Part shown: positions 24,175 through 36,819 of the stretch, piece by piece
How the letters are laid out: every line of letters begins with the position of its first letter
Numbering within the stretch: position 1 is the stretch's first letter
Source of the DNA: Sitta carolinensis
Taxonomy: Eukaryota; Chordata; Aves; Passeriformes; Sittidae
DNA: 64,000 nt
NCBI GenBank assembly: GCA_032173965.1
Contig: CM063284.1
Span: 111,574,410 to 111,638,409, forward strand
Direction: 5' to 3'
Made by a program: the position numbers and the translations under genes
Notes under the pieces: generated by a model
Databases searched by the model: none
What the model saw: the letters and a program-made list of their open reading frames with translations, nothing else
What the model was told of the DNA's origin: nothing

Positions 24175-25519
24175 GTAAGTGTTTTGGATGCTCTTTACCC
24201 AAAGCAGGTATGCCTAAGTGACTTACCTCACAGCAGCTGATTGTACCTTCTGAGGCCCTGTCTAGCCTGATTTACTGTATGAGCCTGGGATCCTGTATTT
24301 CACAACTTCAGAACTGTTGTTGCAGCCCTAGGTAATCCCTTCCTTCACCACGCGGCTGAGCTTAGCTGGTTGCACCCACAGTAGGACGGTGCTGATACTG
24401 ACAGTGGTGCTGCTCACCTGCTTGTACATCTGAGAAAATAGTTCAGAGCAAAGTTGATGCATTATCTTTTATTGGCAAGCATGTAATACAAATGAGACAT
24501 GCATGAGCTGATCGCATTTTTTTCACATTCATTACTTTACATGTTTTAAAAAGCTGTCTTTCACAGATCTTTATATGTTTATTATGAACCATTCGGTAGG
24601 CATCACCAGGCTTCTTGATTACTTATTTGCAGCTAGATATAAGGCCTGACAAGGTTATGACAGGATTGAGCTGGGACAAGTTCACAGCATGGCTGGCTTC
24701 CATAATCCTGTGTGGACAGGTTGGATGCTTTCTCTTATTCCTCAGGATGGCAAGAATGACTTATGCTCTGCAGGTTTTCATGCCAGTAAATACTGACCTG
24801 GATGTAACAGAAAGAAGCTGAAAAGAGGTATGAATGGACATAAAGTTCAGAATGAAATGGACAGAAGAGGCTTCTTTCCCAGTTCTCTCTATTTTACAGC
24901 ACTGTTCTGGAAGTCCTTTCCATGTCTTCTCTCTGTATTTTTGCACATATCTTCTGTAGGGTAGGCACATGTTTAAAGGGTAGAACTGAAGTGCTAGCAA
25001 AAGAAATCCTATAGGTTTTTCATGTGCAAAGGTAGTCTTCTGTCTCTGGAGACTAACAGATTTAAGGTCCTAGGCCAATTGTTATATGGACTGCTGGAAA
25101 ATTAGGACACAGTTTACCATGACTATGACCTTATGAAAAGCATTTAATTTAATTTTCATTATTCCAGAATAAGGGTGGAATTCTGTGTTCCTTGCTGTAG
25201 TAAAGTCCTGCTGTTCAGCTGAGTCAATGTAATGGACAGTTGCCTGAATGCATTTAGAAATAGAGGGCCAAGCAGATTATCTCCTCTTTATTAGCTTTCT
25301 TCCTTGCTGTGGGATTTCAGCACATCCCAATCTTGAACACATTTCTCTTTGTAACATACTTTTGGATGGAGGAAAGTATTATCTTCCCAAGTCTGCCTAC
25401 GGGGAATTGACATGGGGAGAAGTGAAAAACTAAAACATTCAGGTTTCTAGTGCTACAGGTGGGGCCTTACTCAGGTAGCCGAACATTTTTTAAAAATGCC
25501 CCTAGAGATGTCCTTCTGA
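24175..25519. other. Intergenic/intronic, no supported gene
   Basis: Nothing recognised; only short ORFs with no features. Confidence 0.6.
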
Positions 25520-25583
25520 AAATCAGCGAGTGGCAGAGCAGGCACTGAACCCGCCCTGGTGTCCCAGATGCTTAGCTAGTGCT
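25520..25583 (-). mobile_element. MIR-like ancient SINE relic
   Basis: The string GAGTGGCAGAGCAGGCACTG followed by AACCCGCC..GGTGTCCCAGATGCTTAGCTAGTGCT follows the reverse complement of the MIR core (AGTGGCAGAGC.GG..T.GAACCC, then CTCC.GA..CC.AG..C.GTGCT). It is short and diverged. Confidence 0.5.
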
Positions 25584-26139
25584 GCAAATGCTGGCTTACC
25601 CTTCCTGTCCTAACACTGTACTTAGTCCTGTCACTGCTGCCTTTGATTTAGAAGGGCTGCTCTGAATAGAAAGACTGTACTCAGGGTGAGTAATGGTGGT
25701 GAAATTCGTCTTTTTAGTAGTTGATTTTTAAGCCTGAAAAATCTGGCATATTCACAAACTGTGAATCAGTGCATCCAGCTACAGATGTTATCCTCTGGAA
25801 ACTGAGGATCCTGTACCCAGCCGTACTGCTATTGAACTACAGAAATGCTCTCAGAATGTTATTCTGTTTCTACAACATCCAGAAGACAGTTGCTTTCTCT
25901 TTGTAGAGGGAAAAGATCAGAGGAGGTAAAAAGCAAACTAGAATAACACAAAGGAAGGGGAAATAATGTGTTCAAAAGACTTCTGTTTCTCCCCAGCTTC
26001 CTGCTCCCTCCCCTTGCCTCCTCTTCCTTCTGTCTCTAAGGGTTAAATATGCAGAGGGAAAAAATTGCTAGACTTTATGTCTGTGCTTGGTGGGAACTAT
26101 TAAATTACAGCTGGATGTTTTTAATTATGCCTCACATAA
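25584..26139. other. Intergenic/intronic, no supported gene
   Basis: Nothing recognised. Confidence 0.6.
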
Positions 26140-27120
26140 ATGCCTGAATACAACAGCGTTTTAATCCAAATGTGAGCCTCATTTTTGTGTGTTCTGTGTT
26201 TGCTCTGAAATGCACTGGCTGGCACTTGTTTGTGGTGGCCCCTTTGTGGCATTGTAACAGTGTGTGGGGTTTTTACCTCCCCCCCCCCTTTTTTTTTTTC
26301 CCAAGTGTGAGGATGGGAGCTAGTGCTGGCGAGGGGGAAAGGAAATGGGTAATAAAACAGAGAGCTAAGCGGCTCACTGGAGCCAGCAATGCTGGGATCT
26401 GGTTAATTGCTCCAAAATGAAAAAGATTCGGGGGTTTTCATGAAATCCCATAGGTGCATTTGCCAAGCCTCAAATATTAGATTGAATTACAGTTTCTAAT
26501 TCCTCCCCCCCTTTACCCACAGCCATGTGTCTTATTTCTTCCTAAAGCTTGTCCACTTTTCAGAGCATTGAGTGTAAGAAGGAAGCTGAGTAAGGACTGC
26601 CTGCCTGCTTGTTTTACACCTTCCCCACCTACGTCTTTTCCTAATCCTATCTTTTATTAAAAAACAAGAAATCTCTCTCTCTCCTCCAGTGTATCCTGGT
26701 CTGTTTGTGGATTTGAGGTTGAAATGTTGCCCATATATTTTTGCCTCGCAAGGGGCTGCGGGGAGGGCATACTGAGGAACACAGTCTCTGTCCCTTGTTC
26801 TCCACACCCACACACTAGCTAAGCATAATATAATCCTTTTCTGCATAGCCACCAAGACTCGTTTTTTTAAAGGGGCTTTGACCTGTCCCTCTCATTTTCA
26901 GAAATAATTTTATATTGGCAGCTGGTTGTGCCAGCATTTTTACTGTCCCACAAAGGGATTCCAGCACCTGATTTGTGGGTGTAAGGGGACTTCACTGGGA
27001 AATGACGTCAGTGGCGTGGCTTGGAGCAATAGCTGTCTCTGAGATCAAATCCTTAAATGGTAGGACTGGCACCAACAAAACTGAAGCTAGAGCTGAGACT
27101 CTCATGTGTATAAATTATAT
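26140..27120. promoter_or_regulatory. Candidate regulatory region with CRE and TATA-like motif
   Basis: Unique sequence with runs of C and T at 26280-26300 and 26505-26515, and several enhancer-like words. It includes a full CRE palindrome (27003-27010) and, about 100 bases downstream on the plus strand, TATAAATTA (27109-27117), which would place a start near 27140. No ORF with support follows. Regulatory function is inferred from motifs and composition only. Confidence 0.25.
27003..27010. promoter_or_regulatory. CRE palindrome TGACGTCA
   Basis: A perfect 8-base cAMP response element (CREB/ATF site) containing an intact CpG. It sits in ggaaatgacgtcagtggcg, close to other G/C-containing motifs, in otherwise AT-rich DNA. 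Confidence 0.55.
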
Positions 27121-29004
27121 CCACAAATCAAGGTGTAAACCCCTTTTCTGACAGTTATTGTGTTTTGTTAACCAGTGAACAATGTATATTTTCGTAGTCT
27201 GGACATTTTGAGATTATGAAAAGTGCACCTTGGTTATTAGGCTGGTATCTGATCCAAGTGTTGTTTCTCCTCTTGTGAGGAACTGGAAATCTTTCCTCTT
27301 TCTTCCACCCTGGAGCTGGGAAGGCTCTCTGAGTCACCTAGTTATGTCCCTGCCTTGGAATGGGCCTTTCTGCTGGAAATGTCTCTGCCATGTTTTGAGC
27401 CAATCCTGCTGGTGCTCTCAGCATCCCCTCCCAGGCAGATAATTCTGATGTACTTCTTACTCAGGGACCCTTTTTTTTTTTTCTGCTTTCTACTTTTGTT
27501 TAAATTTTCTTGTGTTTTGGGTGAAGGTGATATGGCATGCCAGCCTCAGTTGGCTGGCTCAATCCCTCTGTCCTCCTAGAAGTTTTTTCCTACATTCCTG
27601 TGTTATTTCTCACCTTCCTCATACCATTTATTGGTGGAAGCTCTGCTGGAAAGGAGTGTGTGAAATGTTCCTCCCAAATAATGCATGCACATTAGCACTT
27701 AATTGTAAGTTCCTACTTTCAGTCTGGTGTGATTATTTTAAATAATTAAAAATTAAGAGCCCCATTTCCCACTCTGAAAGGCAAGAAGGATCTAGGCCAC
27801 CATTTAACTGGCAGTAAAACCAGCCCCTCATGCAGCCTCTGCTGTTAGGCAGTAGTCTGGGCTGCCCAGCTTAAGAGAGCAGAGCAACTAAGGGCATGCT
27901 CGAGTAAAGCATGCTTTGATACTTCTGCTGTTTCCTTGTACGTGATCTCATGATGCATTGCTGTGGGGAGATCTAACTGTTCTGCCAACTCGTTTTCAAG
28001 AACTGTTTTCAAAGGGACTGGTTTTAAATTGCTCACTTGGGGGGTCATTTATTGTCTATTTTATTTTTTTTAGCGCTGGGTCCTCAGGCATTCGAGGGTG
28101 AAATCTCTATTGTTTACCCCACCTCCAGAATGATCAGAAATCATGGATTTTTACTTAGCCACCCACTGTCTTTTGACCTGAATACTTCAATTTTTCTTTC
28201 CCACCCAGTGCCTTCCTAATGTTAGCCACAGTCTTCCCATCTTGCTCTCACCCTGTAGGGTAAGGAAATGTGGTTTCATCCATGAATGACATTAATGCCA
28301 TTGTGTGAATCATTAGTGGATCCAGCATCACAAGCCCTAGGGGATCAAATACTTGCAAACCACTAGAGAGGAATCCTAATATCAAATACGTGGCAGGAAT
28401 GGTCCTAGCTCGAAGAAAACAAAACAACCCTCTTTAATACCCAGAGAAGGTCATGGTGCTTAGAGAGAAGAGGAGCTTGTGTAATAGCCTCGAGGGGCCC
28501 AGAGGCAACCATCCTGCTTCTCTCTCCTGTCTGTATTCCCTCTTGCCTCCCCTCCTCCCAAGTGTCTCCCTCTCCAACCGAGTAACCATATCCTTCCCAC
28601 TTGTGGCATATAACAGCAGTATTTGAAGTCCTGACTAGGCTGTTGCCTTGTTCTTCCTCAAAACAAACAAACACAAAGTCAAGATGAAGCATGACTAACT
28701 CAGAAAAAAAAAATTAATAAAGACAGAAATTTAGCTTTTGTGGTGGGGTGGGAGAAGAAAAGCTGAACACCTGCTGTTCTGCTGTGGTGCCATCCAATTG
28801 CCCTGGAGGCTGCTGTTAGTTCTGCCTTTGCAGGCCTTTGTGCCAGTGTTTCTGCTTTGCCTTAGCATTTGTAGAAGACAGCACAAGAGCATAGGGTTTT
28901 CTCAGAGCCCAAGGAGGAGTGTAAGATGTAACCTTGTGATTGCTTGCTGGCACCTCTGATGATCCGATCCCAACACTTCAGTAGGTTTTCAAAAGCTGAT
29001 TACT
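27121..29004. other. Intergenic/intronic, no supported gene
   Basis: No exon or repeat recognised. ORFs such as minus 28405-28692 lack features. Confidence 0.6.
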
Positions 29005-29028
29005 TTGTTGTTGTTGTTGTTGTTGTTG
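29005..29028. repeat. (TTG)8 microsatellite
   Basis: Eight perfect TTG units. On the minus strand it reads (CAA)8 and creates a glutamine run in a spurious ORF. Confidence 0.95.
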
Positions 29029-30734
29029 TGTTAGTGGCAGGTGCTTACATTTTAAAATTTTGTCCATACATCCTCTGGGCTGTAAACACACAAGGTATAT
29101 TTGGCTGGTGGCTCCTGCAGTATGCATTACCTGTGTATGAACAGGAATGCTATGCAAAAGCAGAGAAAGCCGATGGGAGTGCTCTGTTATGCATAATGGG
29201 ACACAGATTTCCCTTAACAACCTCATCCTGCTAACCTTGAAGAGAAAATTCAAAGGTACTGCAAGCCTTTTCTCTGTGGAAACACTCATTCCCAAGTATC
29301 AGGCATCAATACTTGACATTCTCTGCAAAAATTAGGTGGTTAATAAATTTCAACAATCTATCTAAGAAACTGGCATTGCTAGATCATCCATGCTGCAAGT
29401 GGCCAACCATATAGATGTGTAGAACATCTTAAAACAGCTGTTGAAATATTTTTGCAAAGTTTTTGTTTCTCTTCTTTTGTGAACTATGAATTAAAGTATT
29501 GGAATGTGAGAATCTCCAGTCTCAGAGGGTGGTGGTGGGACCAGAACTGAAGGGAGGGTTAATTTTTTCAGAGCAATTTTGAAACAATTTAAAATCTGAT
29601 AGGTTGGTTTTAATTGTGTTTGGATCTGAAACTCTCCACAAATTATACCTGATTGTTTGAATTGGAGTTCGTACATTCTGTTTCAAGATCTAATAGAGAT
29701 GACAAAGCAATGGAGAGTGGAAATGTTAAAACTAGTATCCTGAGAAATATAAGGTAACACTTTGAATTGTCAAACTCTTCAATACTGACATCTGTAAGCA
29801 GAGATTTGGTAACTTACTTTTTGAAGCTCATTACCATAGTGAACTTGCTAGTGCTCTGGCAGCTATGAAGGTTTAGCCAGAAATGATGTCTGACGCAGAA
29901 TTAAAAGTGTGTGGAACAGATAAGATAAAAGGTGCCCTTTTTCTTCTTTGAACATGGACAGTTTTCTGGTCGTAGTTTCTTGAACTTGTTGAAGTTAATA
30001 CAAGATAACACATATTATTTTGGGATGGGGAGAACAATCCTTTAGGCACAACAACAACAAAAACAAAGAAAACAAGAAGGAAAGCTCCTCCTATCCAGAC
30101 CTTAAATATATGGAAGATTGATTTTCTGTGTGTGTGATTAAATGCCTTAATTTATTAAGCAAAGGCTTATTGAAAAAAGGAAGATGATGTTTAATACATG
30201 CATATGGCTACTACAGTGTCTTTTTGAATAATGGATCTTTTCCTGCACATCAATGTTATTACAAAGCTGGAGAATCATCAAAGGAATATTCTGCTTGCTG
30301 TATGAGCCTTGGGAACTTAAGTGCTGAGAGGAGACTAGGTTATACTTTCCCAAACTGTGAAACAGATTAAAATAGCTGTAGAAGATGATAGATAGCTACA
30401 GGCCCTCACTGGTTAAATTTCTGATCAGGATTAACAATGTTCCATTATTTATTAGGAACCTGGAAACACTATGGTGTTTTAAAAATGGAACTAGATACTG
30501 CTCCTAACTGTAGATCTCTTCTAAATATTGCATCTTTTGCTATTTCTACAGGAACTTATATGAACTATGGTATAAGTAGTGAAAATGTGAACAGTAGCCA
30601 AGACATTTTTAAGTGATAGCTTCTGTTAATAAGGTACAATATAAACAGATCTCAAGGTATGTGAGCATTTCTTATCAAGGAAAGTTTATATGATAGCTGA
30701 ATAGTTTCATGATTTCCAAAAAGCAATTTAAATC
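29029..30734. other. Intergenic/intronic, no supported gene
   Basis: Nothing recognised. A paired GATA-type motif (cagataagataaaagg, about 29918-29933) is the only notable site. Confidence 0.55.
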
Positions 30735-30803
30735 AGTGGACTTAAAGTAACTCTTGTCAAAGTCAGAGGGAATTTTACCAGTGGAAACAGAATTAAGCCC
30801 TAG
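30735..30803. repeat. Possible ancient sauropsid interspersed repeat fragment
   Basis: TCAAAGTCAGAGGGAATTTTACC..TGGAAACAGAATTAAGCCCTA resembles the widespread, unnamed-by-me pattern in bird, turtle and crocodile DNA built around reciprocal 'gtcaatgggagttttgcc / cagaattaggcc' words. A similar word cluster recurs near 44060 and 60870 in this window. Confidence 0.3.
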
Positions 30804-33800
30804 AGAGATCATTTTTTCAGCACCTTTGCAACTTTTCATCTGCCACCAAGGGAGCCAATGGAAAAGGTTTCATTGACTTTGGCACATAAAGGGATGTTAG
30901 CTGTGTAACCCAAGATATCTTGTGAGTGCCAAAGAATAAACGAAATTTAGAATGAGACCAGCTTTGCTGTAATGGTGATGATATAATACTCAAGAGCAAA
31001 CAACTAATAACCTCTTCTTAAAACAAGAATCCATCATGAATGCTCCAAGACTAAAGGGAAAATTTGCCTCTGGCCTCTGGGATCCCCTGCTGGGCAATGA
31101 AAAGAGGAGCTATATCATGCAGAAAATGATGAGGAAAGAGTAAAACCCCTCAGGAGAAAAAAGCCTGTTTCTTTTCCCCTCCTCGTCTCCTGGCATACTT
31201 ATCTTTACTGCTTGCATACAATTCCATTGAGGAAAACCAGTTCATGATAGAACAAACTGAGAAAGTGCTAGTTCAGGCAGCCTCTTCTTTTCTTTTCATG
31301 GATTAATGGCAACTGAAAATGAAAGGATTATTTAAGGCCACTTGGGCAATATTAAGTACTGCCTATTGTGTTAGTCTAGGATCACATGTAGCATGGAAAC
31401 CAAAGACAGCAAACCACATTAGGTTAGTGTAGGTGGACACCTAGGTTATGAAACAGGCAGTTCTTGGATTTGCTTGTCAGTAGTTAGAGAATTGCCAGTT
31501 TTGAGGAAAGAAATTTAAAAACCGGTGGTTTGCAGTCAGCCTTTCTGAAATTCCCAGAGGAATAGCCAGGTTACTCAACTCTAGAAAACAGAGTCTTAGT
31601 GACCATTCTCAGTAACCATTTTTTATTTGGACTCCTGTTGAAGATACAAGAAGTCAAAGTTAAATCAAGTTCACTATTCATGTGTGTACTGATATGGGAC
31701 TGAGCTGGAAATGGTAATTTTTTTGAAACTTGTGCCTGTTCTTGTCAACTCATTTCTGAACAAGGGGAAAGCTTTCTTCATCAAATCCACTCTGCAGTGT
31801 TTTCCTGTGAGTCAAATGCAAACAGTTTTCAAGCCTTTGTTGGGAAATGCAGTTCACAGTCTGGCAGGACCTGATAAAATAAGAACTTAAGTGAGTGTAT
31901 CCATCTCTTTCTGTACTAGGACAGAAGCTGCCTTTTGAGCAGCCATTTCACTTTGGCTTTTGATTCTCCCTGTATCAGCTAAAGGTTTTGACTGCTCTGC
32001 TTCTCCATTTCTGGAAGGGTAGAGGTGTAGTGGCAAAAATTTCCTTGGAACTAGATTTGGAAATCTCCTTGCCTTGGATGGTGTGTTGTATGAACTAACA
32101 TTTGTTTGGAGGAGTTGAATGAAAGGATTTAATGTGTGAGAACTTCCAATTTCAGCATACACAAATTTTGGGGGGTTTGGTGGTGCATCCACTCATTCGT
32201 AACAGGAGGCCACAGATTTTGTATACTCTGGAGAGGAAGAAGCTTCAGTGGAGAATGACTGAAGGAAATTAAACACAGAAATGATCAGCAGAAAGCTTTT
32301 ACTTTTTGTTTGTTCTCTGACAAGAGTATTGGTAAATGGCCTTCATCCCAAATTATGCTAATTCTGAAGTCCATACACCCCTATGCTTCAGGAACTTGAT
32401 TGCCAGTGACCTAATAGCTTTCATTGGAGATGGACATTACACATGCTGGTGTTGTACGGGACTTGAGACTCTCTTCTTGCACAGATTCATTACTGGTGTA
32501 GAAGATAAGGGCCAAATCACAGATTGTTCCAGAATGAACTGGGCGCATTACACTGTGTTTTCTCCAGTTATAGCTCTGCGTTCTTGAGAATTTAGAACTG
32601 ATATTGTAAAAGGTACACAGAAATTATTTAAATCAAGAATAAGGTGTGGAAAGAAAGTGCTTCTGCACAGAATACTTTGAGCCTTCCCATCTAGTTCTTT
32701 GTGTCTTCTTTGTTTCTTCTTACTGCTTCTTTCTTCTTTGTTTGCTAAAGTTTTGATTGTCTTGCTCCATTGATACTTCCTACTCTGAATTTTTTGAGTC
32801 TTGTTAAGAACAGGAAAAATTTCTATTATTTTCCTGTACAGATGGTGGAAGTTTCTTGATATTTAGATAATAGTTATTAAAAACTTCTCCAAATCCCAGG
32901 CTAAGGTTTTCAAATGGGCCCAGGCTTTAACCTTTTATCTAACCTTTATTCTTTCAGACTAGAAGACATTCTTTCCTATGTGTTAAGAGTGGTTTGTTTT
33001 CTTCCCAGTCTGGATCTACAGCAATCTCCTGAGTTATTTTGTCTAAGGTCCTTGTAAAGAGAAGCAGCATTTTTTGTTCTCTTTCTCTCACACAGAAGTG
33101 AGGGCCTAGTTCTTGTTGTCTTTGCATTGAGCAGTGCGGAGGAGGAATTCCTTTCTGAAAGTTGAAAGGACAAACAATTTAGAAATATAAACATTAAAGG
33201 AGGGCAGGGGGTGTCATTCTTATACCACATTTGTGTAAATCAGCAGCAGGGTCAAAGGAATGCACATCACTTAATGGGAAATCTTCTTGCCTCCATGCCC
33301 ATCTTTTCTCACAGAAATTTGGCCCAGTTATGTCCCATATTCTTGCTGGGCTAGTCTACTCATGCCAGAGTACTCATTGGAAGAACACCTGGGCCAAAGT
33401 GAAGCAGTGTCGTGCTTCAGCAGGTCTCACAAGCAGCAGAAGACATACAAGAGAGACAAATGCTGTGGAAACCCCTACCCCAAGGTGTGACCACAGGGAA
33501 CACGGCTATGGTGTCTTCCCAAATGGGTGTATTGGAAAAGGGATAACCATTCCAATGTTAATCTGGCAATGCTTAACACTATATAGCTAGCACTATCTAT
33601 CTATAATATGCTCTGAAAACTCCAAACCCAAATTTTGACTGGATTTATGAGTTGTAGGACAGGAGCCAAGTTATCTTTTACTCAGTCTTGATGTGTTTGG
33701 AGCGATCTCATCTTTATATGTCTGGAACTTTGTTTTCCTGACTTGGTTTCTTCATATCTCCAATAGTTTTTATCAAACTGTAACAATGGCATTCTTTCTC

Positions 33801-34026
33801 TTATTTGGCTAAGGGTCAGAAGAAGGGATCTTAAATATATACATTTTGTTTAATGGGCTTTTCTTTCAATTTTTTATTCAATTAACAGAGATTCTCTAGT
33901 CTTTAAAATTTTCAATGTCCCTTTTCCTGCATACTCAGGAAGCTTGGCTTTCATTTTTCAGAGCAATTGTAACTTTCCCATTAATTTGGTAGCTGTGATA
34001 CCACTTGCCATCTGCCGTGATGCATG
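30804..34026. other. Intergenic/intronic, no supported gene
   Basis: No exon or clear repeat. The minus ORF 31887-32192 (101 codons) and plus ORF 33231-33590 (119 codons) have no domain, signal peptide or splice context. Confidence 0.55.
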
Positions 34027-34056
34027 CACTCACCCACCCACCCACTCACCCACCCA
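34027..34056. repeat. (CACC)n-like microsatellite
   Basis: Imperfect CACC/CACT tetranucleotides (cactcacccacccacccac and continuing). Low-complexity only. Confidence 0.85.
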
Positions 34057-35027
34057 TCAACAACTCACACACAGTGGGATCTTTAAAGGGGTCCATAGAG
34101 TGTCTATAGAGGTAAATCTGGTAAACCACTTACAACAGAGGCCATCCAACCTCTGGTGTAAGTCACAGCTCTCCGTTTTTTTGTAACTTAGTCCATTACC
34201 CTTCCTTAGAATGGAAATAGAAAACTTCTGTCTGTGTCAAGTTGACTTTTACACATGGAAGGTTTCACTGAAGTCAGTTTAACCCTTAATCAAGAAGGGG
34301 GCACAGGGTAATACTAAGTAATTTTGGCCTGTGAGACTATTATTTCCTCTGTTTTTTTGTCTCTGTGTCTCTAACCAATTATTTTCCTGAGAGATCTTAC
34401 ATTTTCCTGCCCTGTAAAAGTCTACACAAGTCTGACTTATGAGCAAATTATCTTTATACCTGCTCCTTGGATCACATCAAATGTCTGCTGCTAATGTTCC
34501 TGAATGTTCTTCATACAGATCATACAGCTGGCCATGGATCATTTGAAGTTTACAACATTAACTAAGGATGATCTCTAATATTAAAGGTGCTGTTAATAAT
34601 AAAATTACTGTTAGTACTGTGATACATATTTGGATTTACCAGAGTTTATATATGATAAATGTCAAAGTGACCCTATGCAATATAGGGAAGCTTTCATATG
34701 ATTTCTTTAGATTTAAACCTCATTAAAACATTGTTTCTATGAGATGTGTGAATATTTCTGCCACATTTAATGATGGTTTTTGTTTTTAATTTTAGTTATT
34801 AGCAAATTCTTCACTAAAAGCAACAACTACGCCCTATGATAAGATTATTATACACCCACCTTCTCCATATTTTTCTTGGGAATTTTGCTCTCTGTTGGCT
34901 GAGGAAAAAATAATGAGATTTTTCTAAAGATACATGGTAATTTTATACTTTCAGGTATGAATTAAAGACATAATTTAAGTTTAGATGCTCAGAAGATGTG
35001 TATCGTCACTGAAATGACATGGATCTG
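34057..35027. other. Intergenic/intronic, no supported gene
   Basis: AT-rich; nothing recognised. Confidence 0.6.
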
Positions 35028-35484
35028 TTGGTGTGAGTCCAGAGGAGGACCATGAAGATGTTCAGAGGGCTGGGAGCATCTTTCCTATGAGGAAAGCCTG
35101 AAAGAATTGAGGTTGATCAGCCTGAAGAAGAGAAGGCTCGTAGGAGACCTCACTGAGGTCTTTCAATATCTAAAGGAGCCTTGCAAGTGAGCTGGAGAGC
35201 AACTATTTACAAGTGATATGAGGGAGAATGGCTTTAAAATGAAAGAGGATCAGTTTAGATTGGATAGTAAGAAAAAATTCTTCATTGTGAGGGTGAAGTT
35301 CCAACTGTGGAACAGGCTGCCCAGAGAAGCTGTGGATGCCTCATCCCTGGGAGTGCTCAAGGGCAGGTTGGACGGGGCTTTGAGAAACCTGGTCTAGTGG
35401 AAGGTGTCCTTGCCCATGGCAGGAGGGTTTGAACTAGATAGTTTTTAGGTCTCTCCCAACCCAAACCATTTTATGATTCTATGA
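35028..35484 (+). mobile_element. CR1 LINE 3' fragment with intact tail
   Basis: Starts at the common truncation zone (GAGTCCAGAGGAGGACCATG) and runs through CCTATGAGGAAAGCCTGAAA, TCAGCCTGAAGAAGAGAAGG, GGTGAAGTTCCAACTGTGGA, ACAGGCTGCCCAGAGAAGCT, AAGGTGTCCTTGCCCATGGC and TAGGTCTCTCCCAACCCAAA. It ends in TTATGATTCTATGA. Only moderate divergence. Confidence 0.97.
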
Positions 35485-35631
35485 AATTATACCTTTCTGT
35501 ATCATATTATTCATTATATATTGTAAGTAATTACAATTGTAATGAACACGAGTGTTCATTTCTGGGGTTAGCAAATTTTATGCTAAACAATGATCCACAT
35601 TTTCTATGTAACACCTTATAACTGCAAGTGT

Positions 35632-35700
35632 GTGGTTTTTTGTTTGTTTGGTTGGTTTTTTTGTGTGTGTTTTTTTGTTTTGTTTTGTTTTTTTTTTTTA
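35632..35700. repeat. T-rich low-complexity tract
   Basis: Irregular TTTG/T runs ending in a T12 stretch. The ORFs over it are phenylalanine- or lysine-rich artefacts. Confidence 0.85.
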
Positions 35701-35869
35701 AATATAAATGCCCACAACTTTATCTGTAGAGAATGCGCGGCTATCTTAACAAAACAAAAGCCAGACCAGACCAAAGTGTGTGCTGTAAATATGTATGTAC
35801 ATAGCACATGTATATGATATATGTGTGATTCATTGTAGTGTGTAGGTAGATCTGTGTATTGTACCTGGG

Positions 35870-36147
35870 CAAAGAGGCAAAAAGATCCGAGTAATTTCAG
35901 GCCCCATTCACCATTGCACTATGATCGCTTTGGTCCTGCAAAGTAACTGTAAACCTGGCTTTACTGGGCAGTTAAAGTGGGTTTACAGCTGTCTTGTGTG
36001 AGGGAGCTGAATGAAGCAGCCAATTAATTCAGCACAGAACTCCTGGAGTTTCAGTGTGGGGGAAGCTGCTTCCCAGGCATCCTTTCCAGCAAGTATCTCC
36101 TTGAGATTGGAGCTGGGCAATAGTTGGATCAATTTGTGTTTTCACAG
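35870..36147. other. Unique, possibly conserved non-coding sequence
   Basis: Non-repetitive stretch with a CCAATTAATTCAGC word (36019-36032), leading up to the acceptor-like site at 36147. Conservation is a guess from sequence character. Confidence 0.2.
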
Positions 36148-36380
36148 CACAAAACAGTGAGATCCTTTGAGACCTTCAGTGAACCACAGATTGATTGTTG
36201 GAGAAGTCCTGCATGCTTACAAGTCCAATCCTACTCAGAAGGACAAGTACCACCACATTGTCTGTCACTGCTCTGCACAGAGCAGCATGAGCTGTGGTGA
36301 GTCTGTGTGCTTCAGTGCTGGGATGGCTGCCATGCCATGCCACCTCTTGAAGTATCTGCATCATACTTACACTACCGAGT
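36148..36380 (+). other. Candidate (non-coding?) exon between strong splice-like sites
   Basis: The acceptor context tttgtgttttcacag (ending 36147) and donor ga|GTAAGT (36381-36386) bound 233 bases. One frame stops after about 50 codons and another stops at the donor, so no frame is open throughout. If real, it is more likely a lncRNA or UTR exon than coding. Confidence 0.15.
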
Positions 36381-36819
36381 AAGTACAGGGAGAGAGAACA
36401 AACCAGGTAGAAATACCCCTACCCACATTGTTTTTCAGATCTCTTTAGAAAAAGCAGTTTTTCCCTCGGAAGGGTAGTGCTGGAGGGCAATCCGTGCTCT
36501 TGTGCCTGAACTATTCCTTTGTCCTGTTCAGCTGTTCCTCCATCAGTGCAGCCAAATAAAGGCTGAACTGTACTACAACTCAGCCTGGAGTGTCCAAGCA
36601 CTCCAATGCTGTGAAAGGAAATTATTTTTTTTTTTAAGAATAAGTAAAAAATTACATAAAACATAACAAATAGATACAAAATTAAAAATACACGCAGAAT
36701 ACACACAATAGCTGGAAAGCAGGAGTGCAGCCCTGTTTTCCTCTGTCAGTGGGTCAGTGTGTTCTGTAAGCACTTCCATCCTGTCGGGTCCTGGGTTGGT
36801 CTCCACCTGCTAGCCGGCT
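36381..36819. other. Intergenic; contains a 2A-like heptapeptide on the minus strand
   Basis: Minus codons 36806-36786 read V-E-T-N-P-G-P, directly preceded by a glutamine codon and a stop. No LINE or viral context was found. A T-rich run lies near 36623-36636. Confidence 0.4.

Noticed and set aside
28978..29295. Minus ORF with a polyglutamine run
   Set aside because: The run is the (TTG)8 microsatellite read on the other strand; nothing else in the ORF is protein-like.
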